From contig JBANAY010000001.1 of assembly GCA_037952775.1 (NCBI GenBank), positions 2,232,001 to 2,296,000 of the forward strand: DNA of 64,000 nucleotides. Reading direction: 5' to 3'. The notes under the pieces are model-generated. The model saw only the letters and a list, made by a program, of their open reading frames with translations. It searched no databases and was not told the DNA's origin. The position numbers were made by a program, and so were the translations under genes. Positions 23,214 to 34,272 of the stretch are shown here, piece by piece. Source of the DNA: Clonostachys chloroleuca (lineage: Eukaryota > Ascomycota > Sordariomycetes > Hypocreales > Bionectriaceae). Every line of letters starts with the position of its first letter. Position 1 is the stretch's first letter.

Positions 23214-24993
23214 AGCCTAATAAGAGGCTGCCTATCAAGTCACAGCGCCTGAGCCACCCTTGTCCCTGTGTCTATGAGTGGAGGCCGGTGATTGGCTGCG
23301 CTGTGGGGTTTGCTGACGGCGGAGCTGGCTGTCCGTCCCACAGACTGTTCCCGTCCGTACCTGTTCACAAGGTCTCGGGCAATGGCGCAAAGGCCGTGAT
23401 AAAAGTCACCTGTGGCGGATGGTCTACTCAGCCATTTGCGTCCGCCAGTCTCAGGCTATTGGCGCACCACGTGAGTCCCGGGTCTGCTGCGCCGAACTCA
23501 ATCGCATCCCTCGAAGGAGCAGGGGTGATGGTATCAGACGAACTGGTCACAGCCGCTGATTTGGGTAGGTCGAAAGCGGAGAGCAGATGGGAGGAAGCAT
23601 GTTCGAGAGGGCGCAGCACAGCATAACATGATGCGAAGACGGAGGTGAGCTGGGGGGAAGAGTGAAGGACAGCAAGGTTAATATGAAAACGATCATTGTT
23701 CATTCCGCCTTGCCACTCGCTCACATGCTTGACCGCTCATACCACTCGATTTAACCCCAGAAGGTTCACCAAGCAGGTCGGCTCTGGCGCTACCTGTGCA
23801 TTAGTGAGTAAAGCAGGGATGACTGGCAGGCTTCGTACAGACACTGGTCCATCGTGAGACGTCCCCAGTATTGGCCTTGTCGAATGGGCTGTGGTTTGGG
23901 ATTGGCAGTCATTTTTGCCCTACACAGTACCACACAGCATGGCTGGCAGCTGTTGGCTCCATCACAGGTCCCGCCGGAACTGCAACCTTCCGTGACAGTT
24001 GCACATCCCAAAGGCGTCTAATGCCGTCAGGAATGGGTTAGACATGCCAGGAGCCAGCTCCAAAAGGATTGAGCCTCCAAAAAACGAGGCAGGCTACGTG
24101 ACCTCGAGAGGGGGTGCGCAAGGCGCTAATCACTAGGTGCTTCCACGCCGAAAAACCGATGCCCAATTCGCTGGGCAGTTACTGCGTTCTTTCTGCCAGA
24201 AGCCTTATTATCACAACATCTCTTATTCCCATGGACCCCATTCCAATCACCTGAGCATGAGTGCAAGCGCAGCAAAGACCCAGTTTGAGACACAATGGCA
24301 ATCAGGTGGCGCAAACCTCACCAGTGATTGCCCAAACATACTCCATGGCTCTTCCGTCCATTTACATAAGAAGTGCCCATCCCACCTGTTCACCCCAGAT
24401 CTTCATATGTCATCTCCACAGTACAGGATTGTTTCGAATGATAACAGCTTGTGGACACTGGGGGACAACTGCCGGCCCAAGGAGCGGGGTAGGATCGACT
24501 GCTGAATAGTCCAGGATGAGGGAAGATCCTCAAGTATCAGACTACTCAAACATGCATCACATATTGAAGCACACGCAAGTCCGGGGATCGTCAAGTTGAG
24601 GGGTGCTCCTTGGGCCGGGCTCACGGACTCTCCAGCCCGTCACATCAACACCCAGATGGAGATCCCCCGGCGAACTACGTCAACTGTGGAGTTGCGGTGG
24701 CACTACGCACTACCATAGCGTCGTCATCCGACTCAGGCACTCATCATGCACATCAAAGAAAGGAATAATTCAATGGTATAACGATAACTCTAGAAAACAA
24801 GGTATCACTGTTGGTGCAAAGAACAGAACAATCCTCCAACCCCTCCGTCAGCCCTGGCCAGCCCTTCCAAGTTCCCAGTTTTGCTCACAAGTCAGGTCTT
24901 AATTAATGGGAAACAAAGTCTAAGTCACTGACTTGATCTTCACAGACGTCTCCCCCAGGTCATCGCATTACTGCTATCCATGCCGCGGGGTGC
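23214..24993. other. Gene-free stretch upstream of Atg22
   Basis: Holds the promoter of the minus-strand atg22 gene and the 3' flank of the DUF3602 gene. The plus-strand ORF 22808-23626 starts inside atg22 and is an antisense artefact. No other gene-like sequence was recognised. Confidence 0.6.
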
Positions 24994-25715
24994 CTACTTC
25001 TTGAAGGCGCCAAAGATCTTGTTCTTGAGCTTGTCGGCCAAGCCGCGTGGCGAGGCAGGCGTCCCAGCAGTGGCAGCCTTCTCGGCGGAAGCAGCCGTCT
25101 CCTCGGACGCAGCGTGCTGCTCGTTACCGGCACCACCCCGGCCGGTGTGATGGTTGATGTTGATGCTGTTGCGGACGGCGGCCTCGGGGATAACATCAGC
25201 GTCCTTGCGCTCCGCCCCCTTGACGCCGGCATCACCAATGTTGCCAGCTCCTGTGTTGACAGCAAATCTATTAGCTGGGTTGACGCCACTATATTGGAAG
25301 CATATATATAGCTTATCCCCCCAGGGGGTCAGGAATGTGGCAAAAGGTGAGTCGTGAAGATGATGAGAGTAGGGCAATGATATCGATCGAATGAATAAAT
25401 GACGATCGCGGTCTCTCTTTTATTTAAACCCCAGGGTTGTTGGGTGCGATCCATACAAGAGGGCGGCATGTGTCAGGGAGACCCTCTCACTGAGAGCAAG
25501 AAAGGGTACTCGTCCATTGACAAGGAACAGGGCCGAATGAGGGCACGACCAAAAAGCAAAGGAAAAAGAAACGTACCTCCGCGGCCAGCGCTGTAGGCAC
25601 CGTCTCCATGGCTACCCTCATCTCCAACACGGACGATAGAGCCGTCCTCATACTTGGTATCATCGGCATTAAAGTTGCCGGCGCCACCGCGGCCGTGCGA
25701 CACTTCGGCAGACAT
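24994..25715 (-). CDS. DUF3602 family protein with GRGGAGN repeats
   Basis: Two exons, 25577-25715 and 24994-25250, give 131 residues. The splice (donor GTACGT, acceptor ACAG) rebuilds a repeat unit: SAGRG joins to GAGNIGD. Three copies of the Gly-rich signature are visible: HGRGGAGNFN near the start, AGRGGAGNIG at the junction and TGRGGAGNEQ further on. The C-terminus is basic (GLADKLKNKIFGAFKK) and could form an amphipathic helix. DUF3602 proteins are common in filamentous fungi and of unknown function. The intron is unusually long for this window (326 nt) and contains an in-frame Met plus a TATA-like stretch, so an alternative first exon is possible. Confidence 0.88.
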
Positions 25716-27065
25716 GATTGCGCGTAGTCGGTCTGATTAGAATAGGTGTGCTATGCAATAGTAGGAAGGGAGATAAAGCCGGAGACGCTTCTGCTGATAA
25801 GAGCAAACTCGGGTGATGCAAGGTGACGTGACGTGAGCCCTCAATTAGTTTTGGGAGGGGAGGGAGGTGGCGGGGAAGCAGTCAGCCTTTTGTATCTCAG
25901 CAAGGCGAGCAAAATCCCAGAGTCATGTTACGTCTATCGAAGGCAGCCGCTCCCCTTCCCCCAGACAATGGCAGCAACGACATAGAACCGGCCAAGGCAA
26001 GCAGGCATGTAATTACGGCAGCGACACTTATCTCGAACCTTGGATAAGAGCGCCTCAAGACCCATCAGGGGGACGCCGCTGGTCCACCAGTTAGGTTTAG
26101 CGAACCGACGCATGGGCTGGCCGCCTTATCTCAGGCCGGCGACCGGCGTGGGAGGGCGGCCCTGTAGCCAGTCAGAGCGCGGGCTGTTTACGTACCTGAA
26201 TTTGGTGAACACGTTCTCAGCCCCAGGCCTGGTGGTGGGGTGGAGCGACCTTATCGCAACCTAACCCGCTGCCTCTCATCAGTGCTTCCCGACGAACTCT
26301 CCCGGCAGCCCAATCCAATGGGCCGCAGCTGATGTGACGCCCTGTCGCTGCCGACTTTCTCCAGTGGTTTGCGCGCAGATCAGTATTCATCTCGTAACTC
26401 AAATTCTACGATCCCTCCTGTGATTGGGCGTCGAACAAGCATATTCGATCGGTGTGCCTTGTCTCCGGCTCCAGAAGCCTACTTCTGTCCAGCTCTGCTC
26501 TCCCTTATCGCATTCCTGTACGAAGATAGCAAGCTAAGGAGCAATCGGCGCTACCTGCATTGGCAATACCAGCCCAAAGTGTTGCGAAGACCGTAGCATG
26601 GGGAATTTTCGATGATAGCCGACAGCAGCCTGGTTATATTCGTGCACATGGCGGTGGAGTCATCGTGATGATGTATGCCTGCATGGGATCACGCGATGGA
26701 AGATGTCGCATTGCTTAATTCCACTCTCAGTTTCTTCGCCGGTCCAGAGACGAATCAACGTTTTTGGCACCGGCATAACGCCCTCGCTCACTCTTTTTTT
26801 TACTTTGGGTTCCGCGGACCAGAGGACAGTGGAAGCTTGCTCATCAAGCTGCAGCAGTTCAAAACTAAGTATATTCATTATTCCTCAGGTTCAAAGAATG
26901 CAGCCCCTCCAAACTGTCATCTCCAACCAAGCCTTCCCGCCCAACTCCGAAATCGCCGCAATTCTCTCTTCCTTTTCTTCTATTCATGCAAATGTCATTT
27001 AAAATGTCCTAATTTCTCTGACTATAATGTAGCCTTCCTTATCTTTCCAATATCGTCACATCATA
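25716..27065. other. Intergenic stretch, no supported gene
   Basis: Promoter side of the DUF3602 gene and 3' flank of the CHORD gene. The 160-residue plus-strand ORF at 26,675-27,157 runs into the antisense of the CHORD gene and has no recognisable motif. Confidence 0.6.
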
Positions 27066-28181
27066 TCACGCGCGGCCAGCCTTTCCAATCTGCAGGATCT
27101 CTCCGGTCAGTGCGTCGTCACTTCGCAGCACAGGCCAGGATGCCCCGTTCGCCTTGACGAGATTCAACTCCAGCTTTGATCCAAGAACCTTGAACGAGGA
27201 CTGCTCTGTGTCAATCTCACCAAAAAGCGGGAACTCGGTGGCATATCGCTTAGGAGGTGAGTCGCTAGTCACGAGGTCCAGGTTCAGAGACTTGGCCAGG
27301 AACTCGACCTTGGCGGTGTCCTTCACAATCTTCTTCAGGAAGATGGATGCGATGACCGACTTGGGGGTCTGGTAAAAGTCGTGTCTGCACAATCGTCAGT
27401 ATCCCTGTCTTCTTCCCTCCCCTCATTCCCAAAGGGAGTCCAGGATCAACAGGTAGGGCAAATACATACCGAACAGTGGTCAGAACCTCCTCGCCTCCCC
27501 CGGCCGCCTTATCCTTCTTCCCACTTCCAATGAAGAGATGCTTGTCCTTTGTCTTACATCCTTCAATGAGCATGAACTGGTCGAACTCCAATACCCTTCG
27601 CTTGCAGCAAGAGTATCCCTTGCTACCCTCGTGGAAAATCGGAACACCGGGGTGGTGAGTGCACTTCTCCCCATCCCGGGAACCCCCCTTCTTGTACTGG
27701 GCACCGCACGTCTTGCGCCTGCACATGGCACCGTCCGGAATCTCTAAGCTCGGGTCGTCGTCCTCGGACTCTGGAGGTGGCGGGGGCGGGGTCGGCGCAT
27801 GCTGTGCGGGTTGGATGGGAGCCCGTCCCGGGGCTGCCTCCTCTATCTTCTTGGCCAGCGCCGCTTCGTCGACCTTGGGCTTCTCTTCGATCTGCGGGGG
27901 CTTGTCGGTGGTGGAGTGGACGCCGGTCGTACAGGGCGTGATCTCCATGAATTCATCAAAAGTCAAGACGCGTGGGTTGCAGCATTTCCATCCTGCATAA
28001 CACTGGTCAGTAATTATCCAATTTGACCTGTAGAGAGGTGGTGCCGTGAAGTTGTGACGACATGCTGCCGATTACCTTTCTGCCCTTCGTGGAAGACAGG
28101 TGGACCGGGGTGGTAGTAGCACTTCTCCTCGGGATCTGTGTACTCCTTGCCACAGCCCTGGTGAACACATTTCTGGGCCAT
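27066..28181 (-). CDS. CHORD and CS domain protein (RAR1/CHP1-like Hsp90 cochaperone)
   Basis: Three exons: 28076-28181, 27470-27992 and 27066-27384, with introns of 83 and 85 nt, giving 315 residues. The first CHORD zinc module (CVHQGCGKEYTDPEEKCYYH, then GWKCCNPRVLTFDEFM) is split by intron 1. A second CHORD follows after a Pro-rich linker (CRRKTCGAQYKKGGSRDGE, then YSCCKRRVLEFDQFM). The C-terminus is a CS (p23-like) domain beginning at RHDFYQTPKSVIASIF and ending GEILQIGKAGRA. This CHORD-CHORD-CS order matches animal CHP1/melusin-type proteins, which bind Hsp90 and SGT1; the fungal client is unknown. Divergent from the glutaredoxin-like gene, with 422 bp between start codons. Confidence 0.95.
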
Positions 28182-28603
28182 GTTGGATGCTTATTCCCAA
28201 GTTTCCGTGCGGGTTCAAGGTCTAGTGAAGCTGATGCCAGAGAATTGGAATGTTTCAAACAACGTCGGCTGCCAGAAGGCTTAGCACAAGATGTAGGTAA
28301 CAGGTGCTGTACGCTCGTTGATAGTGGGGTGGGATGTTCTAGAAATTTAGCCATGACGATGCGCTGCCTGCTCCGAGCTGGGACCCTCACCGCCTTCCTT
28401 TTTAGATGCGGGGTGAAAGAGCTATGCCCAGCCAATAAGACGGCCCATAAACTCAAGGAACCCATGGCAATACTCCGCGAGCTGGTATAGCTCGACATGC
28501 GATTAAACCCGTGTCTATGCTTATTAGGGATGCTCCTAGACGTGCAGCTAAGAGCCATAACTTAGAGCTTTCGAGAAAAATCAAGTGGCCCAAGAACCTG
28601 GCC

Positions 28604-28993
28604 ATGTTTGCTACAAGACGCCTCCTGCAGTCATGCAGAATCACTCTCTTCACCCGTCCCGGCTGCGGCATGTGCGACCAAGCAAAGGAGTCGCTATCCA
28701 AGGTCTGGGATGCCAGGCCATTTGCCTACGTCGAGGAGAACATTGACGTCAAGGGCTCGAAATGGAGGGATCTATATGACTTTGACGTCCCCGTCGTAAG
28801 TTTCATGGTTCTCTATTTTAAGAGCAATTGGCTCGCGGCGAATGGTTCCAACTCAATGATTTCCCAGATTCACATCAGCAAGAGCAGTTCTCCCAGCGAG
28901 GACGTGACCACGGCCAGCAAGGCCGTCAAGCTGATGCATCGCTTCACGCCTGAACAGGTGCAAACCAAGATGGATGAGGTGGAGAGCAAGTAA
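28604..28993 (+). CDS. Glutaredoxin-like small protein (PF05768 type)
   Basis: Two exons, 28604-28795 and 28868-28993, give 105 residues. The redox motif is RPGCGMC, a CxxC within ITLFTRPGCGMCDQAKESL, followed by YVEENIDVKG and, across the splice, DVPVIHISKS, matching the cis-Pro region of the thioredoxin fold. The 72-nt intron (GTAAGT...CCCAG) is a multiple of three and free of stops, so a single ORF reads through it. Its translation breaks the fold between DVPV and IHISK, and I take it to be spliced. The N-terminal MFATRRLLQSCR could be a weak mitochondrial presequence. Start chosen at 28604 because upstream in-frame Mets lack family similarity. Ends only 70 bp from the convergent aldolase gene. 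Confidence 0.88.
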   Translation: MFATRRLLQSCRITLFTRPGCGMCDQAKESLSKVWDARPFAYVEENIDVKGSKWRDLYDFDVPVVSFMVLYFKSNWLAANGSNSMISQIHISKSSSPSEDVTTASKAVKLMHRFTPEQVQTKMDEVESK

Positions 28994-29063
28994 CCACCCC
29001 CTTTTGAAATGGCCAATTACACCCACAACAAAGCTTGCCTTTATGTATATACAGCTAAGGGAC

Positions 29064-30237
29064 TTAATACGACACGCCCCTGGCGGCTTTAGGTCCCCCC
29101 GAGGCGATGGCCAATGAATCCTTGACCGTGGACTCGAGGAGGGTGTAGTCAGTTGCGAAGGAGATCATGTCGAATCCTTGCTCGGCGAACAGCCTCGCCT
29201 GCTCGCCCCCGGTAGAGTAGATACCGCACTTCTTGCCGGCTTTGTGGCTAGCCTCCAGGATCCTGGCCAGGGCGGCCTTCAACTCCGGTGCCATTTCTCC
29301 AACAATCGGATGGCCAATGTTGTTGCCTGCAGTTAGGCATTTCTCGTGATTAGTACCATGTTGGTGACTTATATAGAATAAACTCTCTGGGAAAGTAAAG
29401 GAAGCCCACCTAGATCAAAAGGTCCAATGAAAAGCACATCAATACCATCAACCGCCGCAATCTGATCTACAGCGTCAAGGGCCTCCTGTGTCTCGATCTG
29501 CACGATAGTCAGGAGCGTATCGTTGGCCTGCTGCAGGTACTGCGTGAAGGTGGGCATGGGACTGAAGCGCTCCATGGCAATGGGCGAGCCGAAACCTCGC
29601 CGGCCAAGCGGAGGGAACTTGGCAGCTTGGACCAGATCTTCGGCTTCCTTGACGGTGCGTAGCAGTGGCACGAGGATCTAAGTGCATCAATGTAAGTGTC
29701 TATCAAAGAGCATGATTCCTAGTTGGTAACATACACCATGGGCTCCGCAGTCCAGAGCGCCTGCAAGGACATCAGCATCGCACTATCAAAATCACCCAGC
29801 CTAGGCTTACTCACGCTTGACCATCCAGGACTGCATATCCGGGAGTCTCACGATCGGGGAGACTCCGAGAGCCGCGATAGCAGGAACGGCATCATGCATA
29901 GCTCCATCTGCCAATTGCAAAAGTCAGTTCTCCATTGATCCCCCTTCCTGTTTGTTAGGCGAGAGCGTGAGTTCATACCGTCCATGTTACCATGTTCACA
30001 ATCCACGCAAACCCAATCGGCGTTTGTCCGAGCCAGGAGCCTGGAGATGTTGGCCCCCGGCAGCATCTGCCAGGCGCCAAAGGCCTGCCGACCCTGTGCC
30101 AGGGCGACCTTGAGTCTGTTCGAGGATTGCATCGTTATGGATCTGGTTGCTGCAGCACAGCGTTTCGGTTGGCAAGCAGGAGAAGACGAACCGACGGATC
30201 GGTATAATGGCCGAAAGCTAGAGACGAATCTACGCAT
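29064..30237 (-). CDS. HpcH/HpaI family aldolase, probably mitochondrial
   Basis: Five exons: 29979-30237, 29815-29907, 29735-29760, 29410-29677 and 29064-29326, giving 302 residues. The third exon is only 26 nt. The family (class II, metal-dependent 2-keto-3-deoxy acid aldolases) is recognised from GAWQMLPG, WVCVDCEHGNMD, PIVRLPD, ALDCGAHGILVPLLRTVKEA and RGFGS, the metal-ligand Glu in VQIETQEALD and Asp in IDVLFIGPFDLG. The first 35 residues (MRRFVSSFRPLYRSVG...) are rich in Arg/Ser and lack acids, which suggests a mitochondrial targeting sequence before the second Met at SITMQSS. The physiological substrate is unknown (sugar-acid or aromatic breakdown are options). Reading frame and splice phases are consistent throughout. 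Confidence 0.93.
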
Positions 30238-31179
30238 GTTTACGAACGGACGGGGAGGTGGAGTTTAATAGGTGGGACTTTCAGGCGGGCGACGGATTCC
30301 AGCCAGATATGTGCAAGTCTTCGGATGGGGTCGTCTGGAGGAGACTAAGTAATTGTGTCTGTTGTTAGGCTGAGCCAGGTTGTGATGGAGTCTCCAATCA
30401 GAAGCTTAGGGCGTAAAGGAATCGAAGTATATATGGGCCTAGTCCCTAGGATTGGGATCCCGAATGCTCTGTAGCTACGGTTCCGGCTAAATAATTCAGA
30501 TAAGCCAAATCATGAGCTTGCCAGTTGTATGAGTTGAGCAGGATGCGGGGAGTGAGGTGGAGAGCGGAGGGGAGCAATGGTGTGTGGAGATGAGGTTGCT
30601 CCGACATCGTCTCAGATTCTCTGGGCAGCAGACGCCTCAGAAAAGCTGAATATTTTGGTCAATTGAAAGCGCATCTCTTAGTCTTCAACTGCACTCGCTC
30701 TAATTAACTTACGCAGTACACCTTAGGAGCTCGAACATCTTTCACTCGACTAGCTGCAGCCCTAACTGGGTATCCAATTGCATATTGTCATTTCAGCTAC
30801 TAATGAATGTCTAGTGTACGAAACAGGTCTTTGAAAAACACCAGACTTTTATGCGGCCAACTCGAAACGGAGAAACTCATCCTGCAAGGAGCACTGCGGT
30901 AAACTCCTTGTTTGCATGCATGAACTGGAAATGGAGTTAGGCCAACACATGATGCCAAGAGAGCGGTATTAAACTCCCAGCAGTTAGCCGTTGATCTATT
31001 AGAAGGAAGCCTTTGATCGTCAATATCCATCGACTTTCGAATACCATGACCGCCCAAGGCTGTAAAGAAGGCGGTCAATGTCCAGATTTGATGCGTCTCT
31101 GGGGGACGGCTTGGAATGGTTGAATTCTAGGATGGTTAATAGATCAAGAGTAAACACTCTCTCAGGTACTAAGATGAGC
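30238..31179. other. Intergenic between aldolase and rpb7
   Basis: Promoter side of the aldolase gene and 3' flank of rpb7. No supported ORF or repeat. Confidence 0.6.
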
Positions 31180-31862
31180 TCAACCCTGAAGACACCTGGA
31201 ATCACAAATCAGCATTAGGGACAAGGAATGGATCGCAAATGCTACGGCAGCGTACCCAAGGTAATCCTCCTTGATACTACCGATAGCCCACATCTCTCCG
31301 ACCTCGGTTCTTGTACCGATGATCTTGACGCGGACGTGAGTCCCTGGCTCGATGACAGTGTCTTCGTTATTAGTGAATTGAGGGGGGTGGCATTGGGATC
31401 CCACTTGATATCACCGGGGATCAACTGCAACGCATGTCAGCAAGATGCGGCCTGTCTCATGAAACCGCTCTCAACATACATGGGCCGATACGAAGAGGCG
31501 CAAAGGCCCAGCTTGGGCGAAGAAGCCCTGTGGGTTGATGGAGTAGACAACAGCGTCCACCTGCCATGCATCAGCCTTGCGCACCACAAGAAGTCAGCCC
31601 ACGACTATCTTACCGTCTCCCCCTTGAATGGCCGCCAAACGACAGCACGGTATCCAACGGTAAACTCGGCCAGGCCAGTTCCAGGAAGAATGCGCCCCTC
31701 GGAGATATCGAACGTGTCCATGATGGAGATGATGTAGTAGCTCCCGGCGCAGGTTCCCTCGACGTCCTTGAGCAGCTTGCTCGTCACAAGCTCGTGCATG
31801 TTGCGGCCAAAGTACGATGGGTGCAGGGTGACCCTGCGCTCCATGTTGTAGAGGAAAAACAT
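31180..31862 (-). CDS. rpb7: RNA polymerase II subunit Rpb7, with one frameshift
   Basis: Stalk subunit of RNA polymerase II that pairs with Rpb4. Exons: 31614-31862, 31480-31560, 31256-31424 and a 16-nt terminal exon 31180-31195. The N-terminal domain is plain: MFFLYNMERRVTLHPSYFG, KLLKDVEGTC, GRILPGTGLAEFTVGYRAVV and WRPFKGE, then VDAVVYSINPQGFFA of the S1-type OB fold, LIPGDIKWDPN and GEMWAIGSIKEDYLG at the end. The frame breaks between DPNAT and PPQFTNNED at a G6 run (31382-31387). One additional base restores the frame and gives 171 residues, the same length as the yeast subunit. Rpb7 is essential in yeast, so an assembly error is the natural explanation. The terminal exon encodes only the last few residues (CLQG) and is less certain. 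Confidence 0.94.
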
Positions 31863-33557
31863 GATGCGCGACGAAACGGAGATGCGTAAACCGACGTGTC
31901 GGCGGTCAACTTTCTATCCCGCGGTCAAGCCCAAAGTAACTACGATGCCCTCGCGCCAAATCCCACGGCCGCTCGCATTAATTCGTCGCGGAAGAAGTGT
32001 ATCGCTGATCGATGCGCGACGGGGGAGTTCGTTCGTACGCGAGATGGAAATTCACAATGGCTGAAGTCGAGTGGGCCGGCCGCTCGAACAAAGCCGCCAG
32101 GAGAATCGAAGAGAAAGAAAGCCCCCAAGGTCGCGCTAACTATAAGCCCCGACGCGATTACTCTGATCCCTCGCACTTCAGGCTTCTTCCTGTGACTCCG
32201 TACCAAGGTGTTGAACGGGGCGCGGGGCGAGAGAGGGATGACGGGGCGCGGATGCGTATTCGTGAGTGTTGAGCTGTTGCTGGGTGAGAGGTAGAAAATC
32301 AGGACCGTGATGCTGAGCTTTGCCGCAGAAAGGCCGGTACCTACTACCACGGCCACCTGCGCTGACTGACAGTGGGAGTGATCAGGGGCACAAGGCACAG
32401 GTGGAGAGGTCTAGGGTGGCTCGTGCACGGCGAATGGGAAAGTGGGCGCGACTCCAGACTGCTCGATTGTCCCTACGCACCGCGGTACATGCACCAGTCA
32501 CGGCTGCATGCCGGCTTCTGTCAGTTTTGACAACTGGCGAGGAGGCGCACGTGCATGCTTGTCGCTCTCGGCTTCTGATGCCAGCTGTCCGCGTCGCTTG
32601 GGCCAACTACTGAGGCCGTAAGCCTCCTGAGGCGGCCTGTAGACCAATCGGCCGGGTGTCGCGTGAGCTCGTCCCTCAAGTACCCCCAATCTTCAACCAT
32701 CGCCGACAGCCTCAGACATGGGGGAGCTCTCGACCGCAGAGCAGGAGGCGGCCAGAACAGAGGGAAGACGGCCTACCCCATGGGGATCGTCCCGCGGTGC
32801 AGATAGGAGCCGGACGATGATGCCTTCCCAGTGCCTGTGCCCACGGCGAGCACGAGATCCAAGGATTGGATATGCACGCATATTGCATAGGAGTGGGCGT
32901 GGATGCACGAATAATCCAGCCCTGTTGCCAATAGATGGGGAAGGGCTGGCTCGTGATGGCATTTTATTATTATTTTTATTTGGTCTACAAACTGCCCCAC
33001 GGCCGAGGCCAGGGCCGATAATTGGTAGAGTGACTTTGGGCGTACCGGGACCTGGCCTGGCTGCTATTATAAGCTGAGCGCGAAAACGGACTGTATGTTT
33101 GACGTGCCGACGCTCCAACACTTAGATCCTCCTTCTCTTCCTTCCTACTAACCAAGCGCCCGCACCAGCCCATCATTCTTATTCTCCTCCTCCGTCTAGA
33201 AGTCTGCCTCATCGCCCTACGGCCGCCTCAATCTCGTCGCTGTCTACCTGTAATTAATCCCGGTCTGCCGCTGCTGGTCTCCGTGGTTCGCTCCGCTACT
33301 GCCGGTGTTACACCACCATCTTTTCTTCGCAAAATTTCGTCTCAGCTGCGACGAAGTACCTACCAGCCCAATAACTGCCTGGATTTACCTTCTGCACCGC
33401 ACCAGGTGTCCACTTCCACCACCTAATTATTCCATCCGGCCTCTGCAGCTCCCTGTATCAACATCGGCTTGCTTGCCATTCACCTCGCTTCGCGCGTTTC
33501 CTCCCACCAAATCAACTCACTTCAATTTCTGCCTAAACCCCTTCTCATTCCTTCCAA
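31863..33557. other. Shared upstream region of rpb7 and Mpo1-like gene
   Basis: Divergent promoter region of about 1.7 kb. The part just before 33,558 is pyrimidine-rich, as expected for a fungal promoter and leader. Many short ORFs occur in the GC-rich middle, none recognisable. Confidence 0.6.
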
Positions 33558-34272
33558 ATGGCGCTCGACCTGGAGCAGCACCTCGTTTTCGTAAGCCCCC
33601 GTCTCCCGTCTCATTGACGTCGTTCTACTTCACCCTCGCTAATCTGAATGAACGCCGCCGCCAGTACGGATCCTACCACCACAATAAGATTAATGTCGCG
33701 ATCCATGTCATCTGTGTGCCCTTGATTCTCTTCTCGGGATTCACCATTGTAAGTCCTCCATCTCCACACTCCCACATCCCGTAGTAGCCTGCCCCTAACT
33801 CGTGTCATTCCCCCAGGCAACATACACAGGGACGCTGATCAGCCTGCCATCCTGGCTCACCCTCCCCTACCTGAACCTCAACCTCGGCACCATCGCAGCC
33901 TCTCTCTACTCGGCGCTCTACCTGCTGCTGGAGCCCGTGGCCGGCTTCGTCCTCTCGGCCATCTGCCTGGGAGCCGCCGCCTTTGGCAACTACATGAGGC
34001 TGGCCAACCCGGACACCACCCTCAAGTATGCCGTCGCCATCCATGTGACGTGCTGGATCTTCCAGTTCGTCGGCCACGGCGCCTTCGAGGGCCGCGCCCC
34101 CGCCCTCCTGGACAACATCGTCCAGGCCCTCTTCCTCGCTCCCATGTTCGTGTGGCTCGAGATCCTGTTCTTCCTGGGCTACCGCCCGGAACTGCAGTCT
34201 CGCGTGAACAAGAAGGTCCGCGAGGAGGTCGCAAAGTTCAACGCCCAGTCCAAAAACGGAAAGGCAAGCTAA
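33558..34272 (+). CDS. mpo1: Mpo1-like 2-hydroxy fatty acid dioxygenase (DUF962)
   Basis: Small multispanning membrane protein of the DUF962/YGL010W family. Yeast Mpo1 is an ER Fe(II)-dependent dioxygenase that alpha-oxidises 2-hydroxy fatty acids from phytosphingosine breakdown. Three exons: 33558-33590, 33665-33748 and 33817-34272, all phase 0, give 190 residues. The conserved His residues are present: YGSYHHNKINVAIHV (His16, His17, His25) and AIHVTCWIFQFVGHGAFEGR (His115, His126). Hydrophobic spans follow the first His cluster and fill residues about 60-95 and 135-155. The C-terminus is basic and hydrophilic (NKKVREEVAKFNAQSK). The 11-residue first exon ends at LVF just before the Tyr-Gly of the motif, as expected. 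Confidence 0.92.

Noticed and set aside
22808..23626. 272-aa plus-strand ORF
   Set aside because: Antisense to the first exon and intron of atg22; Arg/Pro/Ser-rich shadow of GC-rich coding DNA without a recognisable domain.
26675..27157. 160-aa plus-strand ORF
   Set aside because: Runs into the antisense of the CHORD gene, has no motif, and its middle is simple Ser/Phe-rich sequence.
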